56,260 nucleotides of DNA from Paenibacillus polymyxa (GCF_018614975.1 NZ_JAGGNR010000004.1:1-56260); one strand, 5' to 3'; shown: positions 43,002-53,821, numbered from the stretch's first letter. The notes: generated by a model from the sequence alone, not told the origin. Numbers and translations: made by a program.

Positions 43002-46000
43002 TTAATAACGACGTAATGCCACTGTCTTTATCTGCTCAATAATTTTATCAACTTGGTCAAAGCCAAGACTGACACTATGCTCTTTCGTAAAGTCAAAGAT
43101 AAGGTCATCTAATTCCTGAGCAATCCGATTGTGCACTTCCATGTTATCATGCCAATCCACTTTGGTGTAAGCACGAATAATGTCTTCCATTTTCACTGCT
43201 AACTTAGCCAATAACTCTTCACTCATCATTTGCTCTTTCATGATGTCTTTCGTTACACCATAGAAAGCCTGAGCATTTACATTTTTCCTAATGCTATCAG
43301 GATAATCCTCAACAGGCTCCCCTTGCTGATATTCCCTCTTTAGATCATTCATTCTATGCAAATATTCTGCCTCAGAAATACGTTGTTGCTTATAGGCATC
43401 AATTGCTTCTTTGATCCGTTCCGAAAACTTCTTATAATAAGCAGGATTCTCATCCCATTTGGTATTGATACTTTTTGTCAGACGTGTACGAATCGCATCT
43501 GCCTTTGCTCGTTTTGATTCTAATCGATCCAGCTCTTCTTCAAACGCTTTTTCATTAAGAATATCTACTGGATTAGTAATACGAATAACCTCTTCGGCAG
43601 AAATATAATGATCCATAAGCTTCTGCATTTTGGCTTCATATTCCTTATGATCAATGGAATCGGAATAGCGTAGCTTAACAGCCTTACGAAGTTCCTGAAA
43701 AAACTTCAAATCCTTCTTATACTTTTTCAATTCTTCTGGAGGCAGAGCATTATAGATCTTCTCAGACTCCAGTGCTATTCCAAGATTTTTCCCGAACTGA
43801 GAAAGGACACCGTAGAAATCTTCCCTACGCTCTTCATCCTCCAGCCATACTTCATATTCTTCCGCATCTTGCTTGTTCTTGATTGGAGCAAAGATTTGAA
43901 GTAAGTCGGAGTGATATTGCCTCAATGAACCAATCACACTTATTACATCGTATATAGCCCCTTGCAAATCCTTTGGATCGAAGTTCTCAAGCCCTGCACC
44001 TGAGTACATCTCTAATGCTTGATCGAGTCGATCCAGCAACCCTCTGTAATCGATTATGAACCCATAGTCTTTACCTTCATACAAGCGATTGACCCTGGCA
44101 ATTGCCTGTAACAATGTATGCCCTTTCATTGGCTTATCAATATATAAAACAGTTGCCCTTGGTGCATCGAAACCTGTAAGTAGCTTATCAACGACAATTA
44201 ACAACTCGATCTCATCACCCTCGATGAAATCCTCTTTTATTGCATCTTCATAAGATTCGTCATCACCATAACGATTCATCATTCGGTTCCAAAAATTCAG
44301 AACCTTATCTCTGGATACCTCATCAACAACCTCATGTCCTTCTCGTTGATCTGGTGGAGAAATCACAACAGCACAGGTTAAATCACCAAATTCTTCGAAA
44401 GCCTCCAAATATCGAATAGCTTCGATCTTGCTGTTGGTTGCAAGCATGGCTTTGAACTGACTTCCCTGTGTTTTATAGTTATCCAAAAAGTGCTGATTTA
44501 TATCAAATGCAATCATACTGATCCGTTGATTAGATGAAGCAATTCGCTCGAACTGACTCCACTTTTTCATAACTTCATCCTTTTGCTTATCATTTAAGTT
44601 ACGAGTAATCATTTCCAAACGGGTGTCAATTGCCTTTTGATTAACGGTTTGATCGACCATTTTCCCTTCATAAAGGAGAGGAACAATCGCCTTGTCTTTT
44701 ACGCCGTCAGCAATCGTATATGTATGAATCAACTTACCAAATTTAATCATGGTGCTCTTTTCTTTCTTCATCAGAGGTGTACCTGTAAAACCCAAATAAC
44801 AGGCATTAGGAAAAACCTTTTTCATTTTGATGTGAAGTTCACCATACTGTGTTCGATGAGATTCATCGACCAATATAAAGATATCCTTGGATTCTATAGG
44901 CTTTAGCTGTGTCGAAGCCGTATCGAACTTGTGAACCAAGGTTGTTATAATATCCGCATTGTTGTCTTTAATAAGATCAACAAGATGTGACCCTTTAGTT
45001 GCTCTACTTGCCTTTAACCTGGTGTGCTTAAATGTCTTTTGTATTTGTTTATCGAGTTCTATTCTATCCGTAACAATTAATACTTTAGGATTAACCTCGT
45101 TCATCTCGGATAGGATATACTTCGCCAGCATCACCATTGTCAAGCTCTTACCTGAACCCTGGGTATGCCATATGACGCCAGACTGACGATTTCCACTTTC
45201 GTCATACTCTTGAATCGTTTTAATGATTTCTTTGATGGCAAAGTATTGCTGGTAACGAGCAACCTTCTTTACATCCTTATCAAACAAAGTAAAGAAGTGC
45301 GTCAATTCCAATAACCGTTCAGGATGAAATAGCGATATGATGTTTTTGTCTTGCATAGTTGGCATGCGATCGCTAACTGTCTCATTCAGCAAAGCTTGCA
45401 ACCACTCTTCCTTCTCTTCTTTCCAGACTGACCAGAATTTCTTTGGTGTGTTGCATGTTGCGTACTTCGTCTCATTTTTATTCGTGGACATGACGATCTG
45501 TGCATACTTGAAGAGCTGAGGAGCATAGTCTTTCCCCTGGTTTCGAATCATTTGGCTAATTCCTTGCTCCATGGAGATTGATGCCTTCTTGCACTCGATA
45601 ACTGCAAACGGGATCCCATTTACGAATAAAACAACATCAGGACGTACCGTGCCACGCCCATCCATCCGCTCTACAGCAAATTCCTCAACCACATGGAAAA
45701 CATTGTTGTCGAAGTTATCCCAATCTACATACTGAATCGTAAACGACTTCTTTGAGCCATCAGGTAGGAACTCAGTATAGCTTCGCCCTAACATCAGGGT
45801 TTCAAAGATCTTTTCATTCGTCTTTACAAGACCATACGTCAATGGCTCATCCAAATCCCGAATGGCTTGCTGAATACTTTTCCGACTGAATTTATACGTA
45901 ACGCCCTTGTATTCATATGAGTTGAACTCTTTTAACTTTGCTTCCAATACCGTTTTAATTAAAACCTCATAGAGACTACCACGCATTAATTCAGCTTGCT

Positions 46001-46094
46001 CAGGAGTAAGAATCTTATAATTCAATCCTTGTAAGACCTCAAGGGCAGGCTGTTGGCTGATATATCGCTCATCGTAACTACTCGGTCTTTCCAT
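43002..46094 (-). CDS. hsdR: type I restriction enzyme, R subunit
   Basis: A 1030-residue protein. Nuclease site: Asp153 (RPDVVLF), Glu167-x-Lys169 (AVIECKK). Helicase motor: Walker A HTQGSGKS (310-317), DESH box (410-413), and a later QAIARVNR motif VI-like segment. The C-terminal helical region binds the methylase. Start ATG 46094 follows GGAGGTGGG. It is the last restriction gene after hsdM and hsdS in a leftward operon. All catalytic motifs are intact, so the enzyme should translocate and cut DNA lacking the host methylation. Confidence 0.97.
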   Translation of the reverse strand: MERPSSYDERYISQQPALEVLQGLNYKILTPEQAELMRGSLYEVLIKTVLEAKLKEFNSYEYKGVTYKFSRKSIQQAIRDLDEPLTYGLVKTNEKIFETLMLGRSYTEFLPDGSKKSFTIQYVDWDNFDNNVFHVVEEFAVERMDGRGTVRPDVVLFVNGIPFAVIECKKASISMEQGISQMIRNQGKDYAPQLFKYAQIVMSTNKNETKYATCNTPKKFWSVWKEEKEEWLQALLNETVSDRMPTMQDKNIISLFHPERLLELTHFFTLFDKDVKKVARYQQYFAIKEIIKTIQEYDESGNRQSGVIWHTQGSGKSLTMVMLAKYILSEMNEVNPKVLIVTDRIELDKQIQKTFKHTRLKASRATKGSHLVDLIKDNNADIITTLVHKFDTASTQLKPIESKDIFILVDESHRTQYGELHIKMKKVFPNACYLGFTGTPLMKKEKSTMIKFGKLIHTYTIADGVKDKAIVPLLYEGKMVDQTVNQKAIDTRLEMITRNLNDKQKDEVMKKWSQFERIASSNQRISMIAFDINQHFLDNYKTQGSQFKAMLATNSKIEAIRYLEAFEEFGDLTCAVVISPPDQREGHEVVDEVSRDKVLNFWNRMMNRYGDDESYEDAIKEDFIEGDEIELLIVVDKLLTGFDAPRATVLYIDKPMKGHTLLQAIARVNRLYEGKDYGFIIDYRGLLDRLDQALEMYSGAGLENFDPKDLQGAIYDVISVIGSLRQYHSDLLQIFAPIKNKQDAEEYEVWLEDEERREDFYGVLSQFGKNLGIALESEKIYNALPPEELKKYKKDLKFFQELRKAVKLRYSDSIDHKEYEAKMQKLMDHYISAEEVIRITNPVDILNEKAFEEELDRLESKRAKADAIRTRLTKSINTKWDENPAYYKKFSERIKEAIDAYKQQRISEAEYLHRMNDLKREYQQGEPVEDYPDSIRKNVNAQAFYGVTKDIMKEQMMSEELLAKLAVKMEDIIRAYTKVDWHDNMEVHNRIAQELDDLIFDFTKEHSVSLGFDQVDKIIEQIKTVALRRY

Positions 46095-46136
46095 ATTCCC
46101 ACCTCCAAGTCAGAGTTTAACGAAAGAGGGCAAAGG

Positions 46137-47348
46137 TTAGACCTTTACCCGCACTTTTCCTGTAAGTAAAAGTTGCATAAGACCTTTCCTTTGAATTCCA
46201 GTTTCTTTAAGGTCCCTTTCTAACAAGTAAATTTCTTCATCAGCTTTTGATAGAAAATCAACTATTGCACTTTGCTCTCTAACATCATAAGGATATGAGA
46301 TGTTGACTTCACCTAAGTCACCTAAGTTTATTTTTTGCGGGATTGCGGTTGTTAACGATTTGCTCAGTATTTCCCTCTTAAAAATATCCGTACCCATATA
46401 TTGAACTAAGAATTCAGGCATAATCTTGTCCTTAGTCTTCAATAACGCTAAGCTAACATAAATACTTGATTCATGATCCCAATCTACCAGGACCGCATCC
46501 CCAATACTACCAATCCTTGTGATTAAAATATCATTCCTTTCAACCTTACATCTTGAACTAATCGCTTCATGCTCCTCTTGAGTAATATATTTACTATTTT
46601 CAAAATCCTTTCGTGTAACATTTTCCACGCTATAGAACGGTATACCACTATCTACATATTTAGGTGTACTGTGTGTGCCATCCATGATTTTATCACACAA
46701 TTTTTTCAACTTATCTTTCTTCCATTCACCTTCATACCCTGGCAACCTGCCATTACCCGTCAACAACTTCTGCATTAACCCTTTTTTCTGCTTTTTTTTC
46801 TGTTCGATTAGCTTTTCTTTTAACTCAATTGCTTTGTCCCAGGTAGAAAGGATTGAGGCAATTTTTTGTTGCTCTTCTTCTTTAGAGGGAATTAGTAATC
46901 TCATTTTTTTCAACTCAGGTATTCTAATATTTGCAACAATTGATCCATTCCCTTTCAAAGGAGCAAGTTGTTTCTGAAAGTAACTGGACAATAAAGATAA
47001 ATACAAGTATTTGGGTTGTATTAGCTTCTGATTTGCTTTAAGTTGTAACATTCTTTGACCTAAAAAGAACCTCTCTTCACTGCGAATAATCCCCACTTCA
47101 CCCATTGGAGCTTCTCTCGTCAAAATAACATCATTAATATTAAGCTCTCCTCTAACACTCCATGCTTTGTAAGTTTCCTCTGTTACATAATTAACATTGA
47201 TGGTATCAATTTTCCCATTCCTTATATTCGAAGTTCTTAGCATCTTATACGGGGTGATGTATTCAACTATTGGTGCCGTTTTATGTTGGCAATCAGTAAT
47301 AGTGCAAGCGTCATCAACTGATATAATCTTCCATCCATCCATGTTCAT
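46137..47348 (-). CDS. hsdS: type I restriction-modification specificity subunit
   Basis: A 403-residue protein with two target-recognition halves. Each begins with a W-K/KK-x-K-L...G-like strand (GWKIISVDDAC near residue 5; WKKDKLKKLCDKIMDGT near 207) and ends in a coiled-coil spacer (DKAIELKEKLIEQKKKQKKGLMQKLLTG; EIYLLERDLKETGIQRKGLMQLLLTG, both cited by their ends). It sets the bipartite DNA target of HsdM and HsdR. It starts 4 bases after hsdM; the target itself cannot be predicted. Confidence 0.95.
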   Translation of the reverse strand: MNMDGWKIISVDDACTITDCQHKTAPIVEYITPYKMLRTSNIRNGKIDTINVNYVTEETYKAWSVRGELNINDVILTREAPMGEVGIIRSEERFFLGQRMLQLKANQKLIQPKYLYLSLLSSYFQKQLAPLKGNGSIVANIRIPELKKMRLLIPSKEEEQQKIASILSTWDKAIELKEKLIEQKKKQKKGLMQKLLTGNGRLPGYEGEWKKDKLKKLCDKIMDGTHSTPKYVDSGIPFYSVENVTRKDFENSKYITQEEHEAISSRCKVERNDILITRIGSIGDAVLVDWDHESSIYVSLALLKTKDKIMPEFLVQYMGTDIFKREILSKSLTTAIPQKINLGDLGEVNISYPYDVREQSAIVDFLSKADEEIYLLERDLKETGIQRKGLMQLLLTGKVRVKV

Positions 47349-47352
47349 TCAC

Positions 47353-48882
47353 CTACAATCCAAGCTCTTTAAGATATTTATCCATTTGTTCCTCTACCTC
47401 TTGAAGCTCCTGCTTAATACTCACAATATTCTCTTTCAGTTTTCCCATATTCACTTGCTCTTCTTCTTCGAAAGTATCGACATAACGCGGAATATTTAAA
47501 TTGAAGTCATTCTCTTTAATTTCATTTATCGTTGCAACATATGAATATTTTTCAATAGATTCATACTTCTCATACGTTTCCATGATTTTTTGTAGATCTT
47601 CTTCACGCAATTTGTTCTGATTCTTACCCTTTCCATAATTCCCTTCAGCTGAAGCATCAATGAATATTACATCTTTACGGTTTCGATCCTTCTTGAAAAC
47701 CATAATACATGCTGGGATACTTGTCCCAAAGAACAATCCTTCTGGCAAACCAATAACAGCATCTAATAGATTCATTTCAATGATTTGCTGACGAATTTTC
47801 CCTTCACTTGATCCACGGAATAACACACCATGCGGAAGGATCGTTGCCATACGGCCATTTTCAGCTAACGAGTACAGCATGTGTTGTACGAACGCATAAT
47901 CACCTTTAGATGTAGGTGGCACGCCCCACTCAAATCGCCTAAACTGATCCAAGCTTGCTTCCATTTTGAACTTCTCATCTGTATTTGCCTCGCCAGCAAA
48001 GCCCATCGCCCACTTATCGAGAGAAAAGGGAGGATTAGCAACAATCGCTGAATACCGCATCAATTTTCCGTCTTCTAAGTGGAGGGGATTGGATAATGTA
48101 TCTCCCCACTCGATCTTTGCGTCATCTATTCCATGTAAGTACATATTCATAAGAGCTAAAGAATGAGTGGCTCCATTCCTTTCCTGTCCATAAATAGCAA
48201 CCTTTTTATTTGGCACTTGATTAGCTACCTTAATTAGCAAGGAGCCTGAACCGCATGTTGGGTCGTAGATACGCTCGTTCTCCTGTGGCTTTACCAACCG
48301 AGCTAACAATTCCGATACCATGGTAGGGGTGAAGAACTCTCCTCCCTTTTTACCTGCATCTGAAGCAAATCGTTCGATCATGTACTGGTATGCATCCCCG
48401 ATGACATCTTCACTTCCAACAACGGAAGGCTTTAAAGTCAGCTTATTAAAATCCTCTAACAAAGACCGAAGCATCGCATTACGTTCTTTTGCTTTTCCAA
48501 GGATTGCTTCACTATTAAAGTCGATATTACGAAAAACACCTCGCAGTTTACCTGTGTTTCCGTTTTCCAAGCGTTCCAATGCCTTATTGATGATCTCGCC
48601 AATTTCAGGATCAGTTCGTTTGCTATATAAATAATCAAAAGTGGATAGTTCGTCTAATACAAAACGCTCCCTGGATAATGCACGTTGAATCCGTTGTTGA
48701 TCGCCATCGTAACGTTTGGTATATTCTTCAACATGCTCTTTGTACGCATCACTCAAATACTTGATAAACAGCATCGTCAGGATGTAATCCTTATATGTAC
48801 TGGAATCAATTTTTCCTCGAAATGTATCCGCCGCTTGCCATAAAACTGCATTTATTTGTTGTGATGTGACTTGCTCAATCAT
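47353..48882 (-). CDS. hsdM: type I restriction-modification methylase subunit
   Basis: A 509-residue N6-adenine methylase. Motif X GGEFFTPTMVS (about 180-190), motif I DPTCGSGSLL (207-216) and motif IV NPPF (283-286) are intact. The N-terminal HsdM domain (MIEQ...LFIKYLSD) and the C-terminal helical tail are present. RBS AGGGGGAAG lies before ATG 48882. It heads the hsdM-hsdS-hsdR-ygjP operon. Confidence 0.97.
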   Translation of the reverse strand: MIEQVTSQQINAVLWQAADTFRGKIDSSTYKDYILTMLFIKYLSDAYKEHVEEYTKRYDGDQQRIQRALSRERFVLDELSTFDYLYSKRTDPEIGEIINKALERLENGNTGKLRGVFRNIDFNSEAILGKAKERNAMLRSLLEDFNKLTLKPSVVGSEDVIGDAYQYMIERFASDAGKKGGEFFTPTMVSELLARLVKPQENERIYDPTCGSGSLLIKVANQVPNKKVAIYGQERNGATHSLALMNMYLHGIDDAKIEWGDTLSNPLHLEDGKLMRYSAIVANPPFSLDKWAMGFAGEANTDEKFKMEASLDQFRRFEWGVPPTSKGDYAFVQHMLYSLAENGRMATILPHGVLFRGSSEGKIRQQIIEMNLLDAVIGLPEGLFFGTSIPACIMVFKKDRNRKDVIFIDASAEGNYGKGKNQNKLREEDLQKIMETYEKYESIEKYSYVATINEIKENDFNLNIPRYVDTFEEEEQVNMGKLKENIVSIKQELQEVEEQMDKYLKELGL

Positions 48883-48993
48883 CTTTCTTCCCCCTAAATT
48901 CTACTTCCCTATTATTGTTCAAGTAGCCTTTATTACAATAATACATGATAGGAAGGAGAGTGAGTATCTCTCCCTCTTTAACAATTATCGGTA

Positions 48994-50970
48994 TTAATCA
49001 ATCATCACATAAGAATCAGAGATTCCCATCATATGATAGCTCTCACTATAGTTGTGCTCCTGCCTCTTTCTCGCTTGCTCCATCACTGCTTGATACTCTT
49101 CGTCAGATCCAAGTAACAATTGTGCGATATCACGTTGCTTATCAATCGCAAGCTTTGGCAACTTAATCGACGCAACATCCTTATGACTCAATACAGTGAC
49201 GGTTGTTCCACGCTGATAGGCTTGTAGGTAATATTGTCCAATGGGACTCTCCAGAAACGCCTTAATAAAATTCGGGTCGTATTGCATTGGGTCCAATACA
49301 CGAATTCGAAGGAAATTCTGAGAAAATACCAACGGCTTCTCTTTGACATCTTCTTGAGTCACCACAGTCATTTTAAGCGTAGTACCACGACTGGACAGTA
49401 ATAAGTCACCTGGCTCCAACTCATACTCTCGTGCTTTTTTTGGACTCAATGTAATCCCCTTCAGTCCATCTGGTATGATCTTTCCTTCTTGCACATCAAC
49501 AAGATTCACCAAGTAATGGGTTGGCTCTGCATCATCGGAATCATCCTTTGTAGGATTAAGCCCCCTATCGACCTCTGCAATTTCACCCAGTGCTATTTTC
49601 GGGAGATCAGACTGCTCATAGTGCTTACGGTTAATGTTTGCTCGCCCGATCTTAGTGTCTACCTCTGCCTTTTCGAAGTACCTCAATGGGAGCAGACTCC
49701 AATCATTAGATGAGATCTCGCTGACTGGCACGCTTCTGCTGTACCCATCGATATGAGAGTAATTACGATATGCCATAACAATGTCTTCAATGTCAGACTC
49801 ACGCAGTTCATTCTGATTTCGCATCGCCTTCTTGAAGCCATCTTCGGCATTGATGAACAATATTCGGTCACTCATCGTAGTAGGTTTGTTCTTATTAATA
49901 ATCAGTACAGCCACAGGTATTCCAGTACCGATGAATAGGTTGGATGGCAAGCCAATGACGGCTTCGATCAACTCTTCCTGAATCAAGTTTGCACGAATTC
50001 TCGCTTCGGAAGCACCCCTTTGAAGTACACCATGAGGAACCACAATAACCGCCTTACCGTCTTTCTTGAGGGAAGCAATACTGTGAAGGACAAAAGCCAT
50101 ATCCCCATAAGCCCGACTCGGAAGACCGTATCTGAAACGTCCGTATACATCTTTCTCAGCTTCATCATAGCCCCAATTACTCACTGCGAACGGTGGCGAA
50201 TTAAGGATTCCATCAAACTTCATTAAGTGTCCCTCTTCATCCTTCAACTGAGGTGAGGTGATGGTATTACCCAGCTTAACATCAGTTATTTCGGGATATA
50301 ACCCATGTATGATTAGATTCATTATCCCTAAAGCACGAGTCTGAGGATTGATCTCTTGACCAAATAGCTTAACCTCCTCATGGTTCAACTGTGCGTACTT
50401 ATAAGCCTCGATTAAAAAACCATTTAATCCTGAAGCATGGTCACATATCATTCCACTTGTCTTATCAAGAAGGCGTGGAAGAAGTGTGCTAATGCTTTTT
50501 GGACTATTTCCCTCCCCGCCCTGAGTACCTTCCCTTGAAATGAAAGCCTCCAGTAAATTGTCTAAGTATCGTGTAACTGTTCCTGTTAATGGATTTGAAT
50601 CCTCGTATAAGTCACGATTGTAAGAATGGCGATTTAAAATATTTTCGACAACCTTATATAGACTCAGATCATTACGATATCGGCTGTAATCATTTAAAGT
50701 AAAGACATCCTTTAAGGAAGGATTCAATCTCTCCAGCTCTCGAAAAGCTATGGATAGCCTTTTTCCTAAATCTAATCCATTCGATGTAACTATCTCCCAG
50801 GACTGGTTATTCGGGATATTGAATCCATGATCGGTGTTTTCACATAAGAGCTTATAAGTCAGCATCGGTTGCAAAGTAAGCCTCATCTCGCTGTTTTGCA
50901 TCTCGCTTCTCCAATTATCCCCAATAACCCATGCATCTTTCTCAGCCTCATTAAGAACTGCGTTTCTCAT
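48994..50970 (-). CDS. HsdM-HsdS-like fusion with degenerate methylase motifs
   Basis: A 658-residue protein started at ATG 50970 after GAGGAGG; the open frame extends 18 codons up without support. The middle (about 130-400) follows the N6-adenine methylase fold, with GVLQRGASEARIR and GLPSNLF matching HsdM. However motif I reads CDHASGLNG (176-184) instead of DPxCGSG, and motif IV reads SPPF (258-261) instead of NPPF; the GxFxTP motif is also missing. The C-terminal 200 residues resemble an HsdS half (EVDRGLNPTKDD, LVNLVDVQEGKI, IGQYYLQAYQRGTT). It may bind a DNA target without methylating, or methylate atypically. It lies upstream of hsdM by 111 bases in the same direction. Confidence 0.75.
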   Translation of the reverse strand: MRNAVLNEAEKDAWVIGDNWRSEMQNSEMRLTLQPMLTYKLLCENTDHGFNIPNNQSWEIVTSNGLDLGKRLSIAFRELERLNPSLKDVFTLNDYSRYRNDLSLYKVVENILNRHSYNRDLYEDSNPLTGTVTRYLDNLLEAFISREGTQGGEGNSPKSISTLLPRLLDKTSGMICDHASGLNGFLIEAYKYAQLNHEEVKLFGQEINPQTRALGIMNLIIHGLYPEITDVKLGNTITSPQLKDEEGHLMKFDGILNSPPFAVSNWGYDEAEKDVYGRFRYGLPSRAYGDMAFVLHSIASLKKDGKAVIVVPHGVLQRGASEARIRANLIQEELIEAVIGLPSNLFIGTGIPVAVLIINKNKPTTMSDRILFINAEDGFKKAMRNQNELRESDIEDIVMAYRNYSHIDGYSRSVPVSEISSNDWSLLPLRYFEKAEVDTKIGRANINRKHYEQSDLPKIALGEIAEVDRGLNPTKDDSDDAEPTHYLVNLVDVQEGKIIPDGLKGITLSPKKAREYELEPGDLLLSSRGTTLKMTVVTQEDVKEKPLVFSQNFLRIRVLDPMQYDPNFIKAFLESPIGQYYLQAYQRGTTVTVLSHKDVASIKLPKLAIDKQRDIAQLLLGSDEEYQAVMEQARKRQEHNYSESYHMMGISDSYVMID

Positions 50971-51178
50971 TCTATACAACCTCCTCGTTTTTGCAATTAC
51001 ATTAAATATGTATTGACAATACACATTAAAACCAGTTGTGTACGTGCTGTATTTCCTTGTTTTCTATAATAACTAATCCACGCCAATTTGTAAAGAGTAT
51101 TGCCAATATTCTTTTTTAGTATTTATCTGTTACTTTTTTTGGTTTGACGACACATTAATCCACATCTACTCTCACTAT

Positions 51179-51203
51179 AAAAAAACCGCAAATAAATGCG
51201 GTT
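51179..51203 (-). terminator. intrinsic terminator of the small-gene unit 51203-51968
   Basis: AACCGCA (51184-51190) and TGCGGTT (51197-51203) pair around a 6-base loop; on the minus strand seven T follow. It overlaps the last stop codon. Confidence 0.85.
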
Positions 51204-51337
51204 CATCGACTTGCCCAATACAATTTTGGTCCCATTGCCACGAGTATCTCATCAAGAATGTAAGCCAGCTTTCTTATCGTACCGTCCAGGTCATCTTCTG
51301 GTTTAAAACTAACTCCTATCTTCCGATTCTTCGCCAT
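51203..51337 (-). CDS. 44-residue small protein
   Basis: ATG 51337 starts 18 bases after the previous stop and runs to a stop inside the terminator stem. The sequence (MAKNRKIGVSFKPEDDLDG, then KLAYILDEILVAMG) looks coding. No ribosome binding site is evident, so translation may depend on the upstream gene. Confidence 0.45.
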   Translation of the reverse strand: MAKNRKIGVSFKPEDDLDGTIRKLAYILDEILVAMGPKLYWASR

Positions 51338-51355
51338 AAATGCAGGGTGAACTGT

Positions 51356-51652
51356 TCAAAGTTCAGTAACTTTCTCTTGAATCGAGGTGAGTCCATATTT
51401 ATTTCGAGTACTCACTCTAAAGTTAACGCCACTTCGACCTCCGCCAATCGAGATCTGACAATCATAACTGTTATGCTTCTTAGCTTTCCACACATTGGTT
51501 AAATAGGGTACGTGATCTCTTAGCTTTACAAGTATATATTGCTTAACTTCTTCAACTCGCTCAAAATTATAATCTGTGACAGCAATTGCTCGTCCAGTAT
51601 GAGTTGACGGAACTTGTGAATAAACGTCAAATAGCTCCAGCGGCGGACACAC
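51356..51652 (-). CDS. 98-residue hypothetical protein
   Basis: GTG 51652 lies 9 bases after the preceding stop, with TAGGGGATTCC as a modest ribosome binding site. It has RVEEVKQYILVKLRDHVPYL in the middle and ISIGGGRSGVNFRVSTRN toward the end, a beta-rich pattern. It may be the remainder of the PD-(D/E)XK-like protein encoded just upstream, in which a similar C-terminal domain occurs, but this is a guess. Confidence 0.5.
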   Translation of the reverse strand: MCPPLELFDVYSQVPSTHTGRAIAVTDYNFERVEEVKQYILVKLRDHVPYLTNVWKAKKHNSYDCQISIGGGRSGVNFRVSTRNKYGLTSIQEKVTEL

Positions 51653-51660
51653 GGAATCCC

Positions 51661-51968
51661 CTATTCATTGTAACTTTCCCATACATCAAGCTTGTACAAT
51701 TTGTTAAGCTCCTCTACCTTAACGACGGCTTCTTCATCTACACTCAAGGCATAAAAATCGATGTACTTATTTTTTGGCTTCTCATGTATGTTTTTACTCG
51801 TTCAAGATGACCCTCATGGAATCCTGAAACAATCCAAATAATAGTTCCTTCCGATATTGCATTTAACATTTCAAGCACTTTCTCTAAGTAGTGTTTATCA
51901 GATTGATTGATCTGTGTTTCAACAAAAATTGGTAATCTCCAAGACGGATTAATCGCATACATATCCAC
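51661..51968 (-). pseudogene. frameshifted small PD-(D/E)XK-like gene
   Basis: ATG 51968 after AGGAAAG opens MDMYAINPSWRLPIFVETQ, then TIIWIVSGFHEGHLERVK. The pattern vE-x-Q followed by a helix and IIWI-x-x-F-x-EgH resembles DUF4268-linked nuclease-like domains. At an A5 run near 51787-51791 the frame shifts and protein-like sequence EKPKNKYIDFYALSVDEEA continues to 51661. One extra A would restore a ~102-residue protein. Confidence 0.45.
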
Positions 51969-52175
51969 TTTCCTAAATGAAAAAAGCCGAAGTAAACCAG
52001 ATAAATGCCTGATTTCTTGGCTTCTTGCAACTTAGAATGCTATGGAGTGTTATTGCAAAACTATATTCTTGAATTATAAATGTATACAACTGCCACTTAA
52101 ATTATTAAACAATCTTATCGTTCTGAAGGTTTATCGCTAAATACGTTCTTCTCAGATATAACTTTCAATTCTTAC

Positions 52176-52529
52176 TCACTTTTTATAATACATCGAAAAT
52201 ACATCCAAAATCTGCTCCAGTCCATCCAGCGCCTCTTGAGCCAGCGCACTTCTTTCTGTTTGAGCGGGTGGTGATGGAAACAAATTGGGATTAGGTGTTA
52301 CTTTTAAGAGATTTTCCTCCGCAAAATTAAATCTCTGATTGATTTGCAATATATAAGCGTTATATGTCGACATATCAATATTTTCCTCACCTTGCAATAA
52401 TAATTGATCAATCGCTGATCTGGGTATATTCGTTAATTTTGAGAGCGTTAATCTTGAGTACCCTTTTTGCCGCATGAATGCAATTATGGACTCTTTAACG
52501 GTTTGCTGATGATTATAATAGTTAACCAT
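52176..52529 (-). CDS. HTH (Cro/XRE-like) protein
   Basis: A 117-residue protein with GGGAGGAG before ATG 52529. A helix-turn-helix is visible at about 22-65 (YSRLTLSKLTNIPRSAIDQLLLQ). The C-terminal half is Gln/Pro/Ala rich and then helical. It may regulate the neighbouring Fic gene or bind the promoter of another element gene. Confidence 0.65.
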   Translation of the reverse strand: MVNYYNHQQTVKESIIAFMRQKGYSRLTLSKLTNIPRSAIDQLLLQGEENIDMSTYNAYILQINQRFNFAEENLLKVTPNPNLFPSPPAQTERSALAQEALDGLEQILDVFSMYYKK

Positions 52530-52622
52530 AGATACCGCTCCTCCCCCATTTTCAATGTCCTAATTTGCCCTACCACAATGGCTATAAATTCTTTACACGC
52601 CTGCTCGTGCCATCTCCCTTGA

Positions 52623-53306
52623 TTACTCCTTAGGAAGTGAATTCAGGAATGCTTTATATCGCTGTTTCTCTTTCTCTATGGTTGAAACAGCATAAACCGT
52701 AAACCCTTCTGCATTTTGCTCTTCAAGAAATTGAAAATATTCGAGCTTATTTTCCTTTGGAATTACAAGAGGCACAACTTGATTTTGTAACAACAGAAAC
52801 ATCATAAGCAATCGACCTGTTCGTCCATTACCATCGGCATAAGGATGGATTCGCTCGAACGCAATGTGACTGGAGCAGATTGAAAGAATGATATCATCAG
52901 ATGACTTCGCTTTTTGAATACGATTGTTCAGATTTAGAAGCCACTGATCCATAAGTGAAGGCGTTTCTTTTGGAGAAGCTGTAGAGAATGTCGCTCGTAC
53001 AATTGCATTCTCGTGGGACTTGAAATGCCCCTTCTCATGATCAAGTCTATCCATCAGAAGAGAATGAACGTCATGAATGAAAGATATCGTAAGCTCTTGA
53101 TCGATATTCTCTATAATATAGTTGAAAGCTAACCGATGATTTTCTATTTCGTAAAATTCATGAACTGAAATTTCACCAGGAATTACTCGATAAAGTAGGA
53201 TGGAAACAGCCTCGCTAAACGTGCTCGTGTTATTCTCAATTGCACAAGAATGATGTGTCATACGTACTAAAAGGTCATCCAAATATTCTTTTGGAAGATG
53301 CATCAT
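52623..53306 (-). CDS. Fic/DOC-family protein (AMP-transferase type)
   Basis: A 227-residue protein. The Fic motif HPYADGNGRTGR is at 154-165 with His154 and Arg162/Arg165 intact. An inhibitory helix motif Ser-x3-Glu-Asn is at 20-25 (SCAIEN) near the N-terminus, so it is class II: self-inhibited, then released to transfer AMP or another nucleotide to a target. The TFST loop near 106-109 could be the flap region. No antitoxin gene with an inhibitory helix is needed in this class. It is a complete and probably active enzyme. Confidence 0.9.
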   Translation of the reverse strand: MMHLPKEYLDDLLVRMTHHSCAIENNTSTFSEAVSILLYRVIPGEISVHEFYEIENHRLAFNYIIENIDQELTISFIHDVHSLLMDRLDHEKGHFKSHENAIVRATFSTASPKETPSLMDQWLLNLNNRIQKAKSSDDIILSICSSHIAFERIHPYADGNGRTGRLLMMFLLLQNQVVPLVIPKENKLEYFQFLEEQNAEGFTVYAVSTIEKEKQRYKAFLNSLPKE

Positions 53307-53496
53307 AAATCACCCGTTCCTAAAAAGCTTGGAGATTTGTTTGATATGAACATACACAAGCATATTAATTCCGTCAATAAAAACTGGATGGTGTTGCAAT
53401 TGTAACCACATTGAAAATAAATCCAAACTCCATCTTGCTTTATGCTCAAAATAGGATTATACATGGTATAACGATCAGACGGAGGGGTGAAAACGA

Positions 53497-53817
53497 TTGG
53501 AGAAGTTGACCGATCTTGAAGGCTTAACAAAGGAGTTTTCATTTGCCATAAAGTCAGTGAAAAATACAGACAAGTCAGGAGAGCCGAGTTCGGAGGAGAT
53601 TCAGAGGGCAACGATTATATTTATCGACGATACCATGCTATATGTTACTGAACATCTTACTAAGGGTTATTGGTATGATTGGGTTTCGAAAGACGGGAAA
53701 TTGCTGTTTCATCACGATCCTGAAAGTACAACTCAAAACTTCTATCATCGGGATTTGTATTCGATATTAAGGGGAATTGTTACGTTTCACCTCTTGATAG
53801 GTGAAACCCATGAGTAG
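53497..53817 (+). CDS. TumE-like (DUF6516-type) small protein
   Basis: A 106-residue protein starting with TTG 53497 behind GGAGGGG. Residues about 48-80 read LYVTEHLTKGYWYDWVSKDGKLLFHHDP, a near match to the Y-x-Y/W-W-d-x-dGkLi-x-xxDP pattern of TumE toxins. The family sits in TumE-TumA toxin-antitoxin pairs. No TumA-like HTH partner follows within the next gene; the nearest genes are on the opposite strand. It may be an orphan or the match may be loose. Confidence 0.5.
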   Translation: MEKLTDLEGLTKEFSFAIKSVKNTDKSGEPSSEEIQRATIIFIDDTMLYVTEHLTKGYWYDWVSKDGKLLFHHDPESTTQNFYHRDLYSILRGIVTFHLLIGETHE

Positions 53818-53821
53818 TAAT

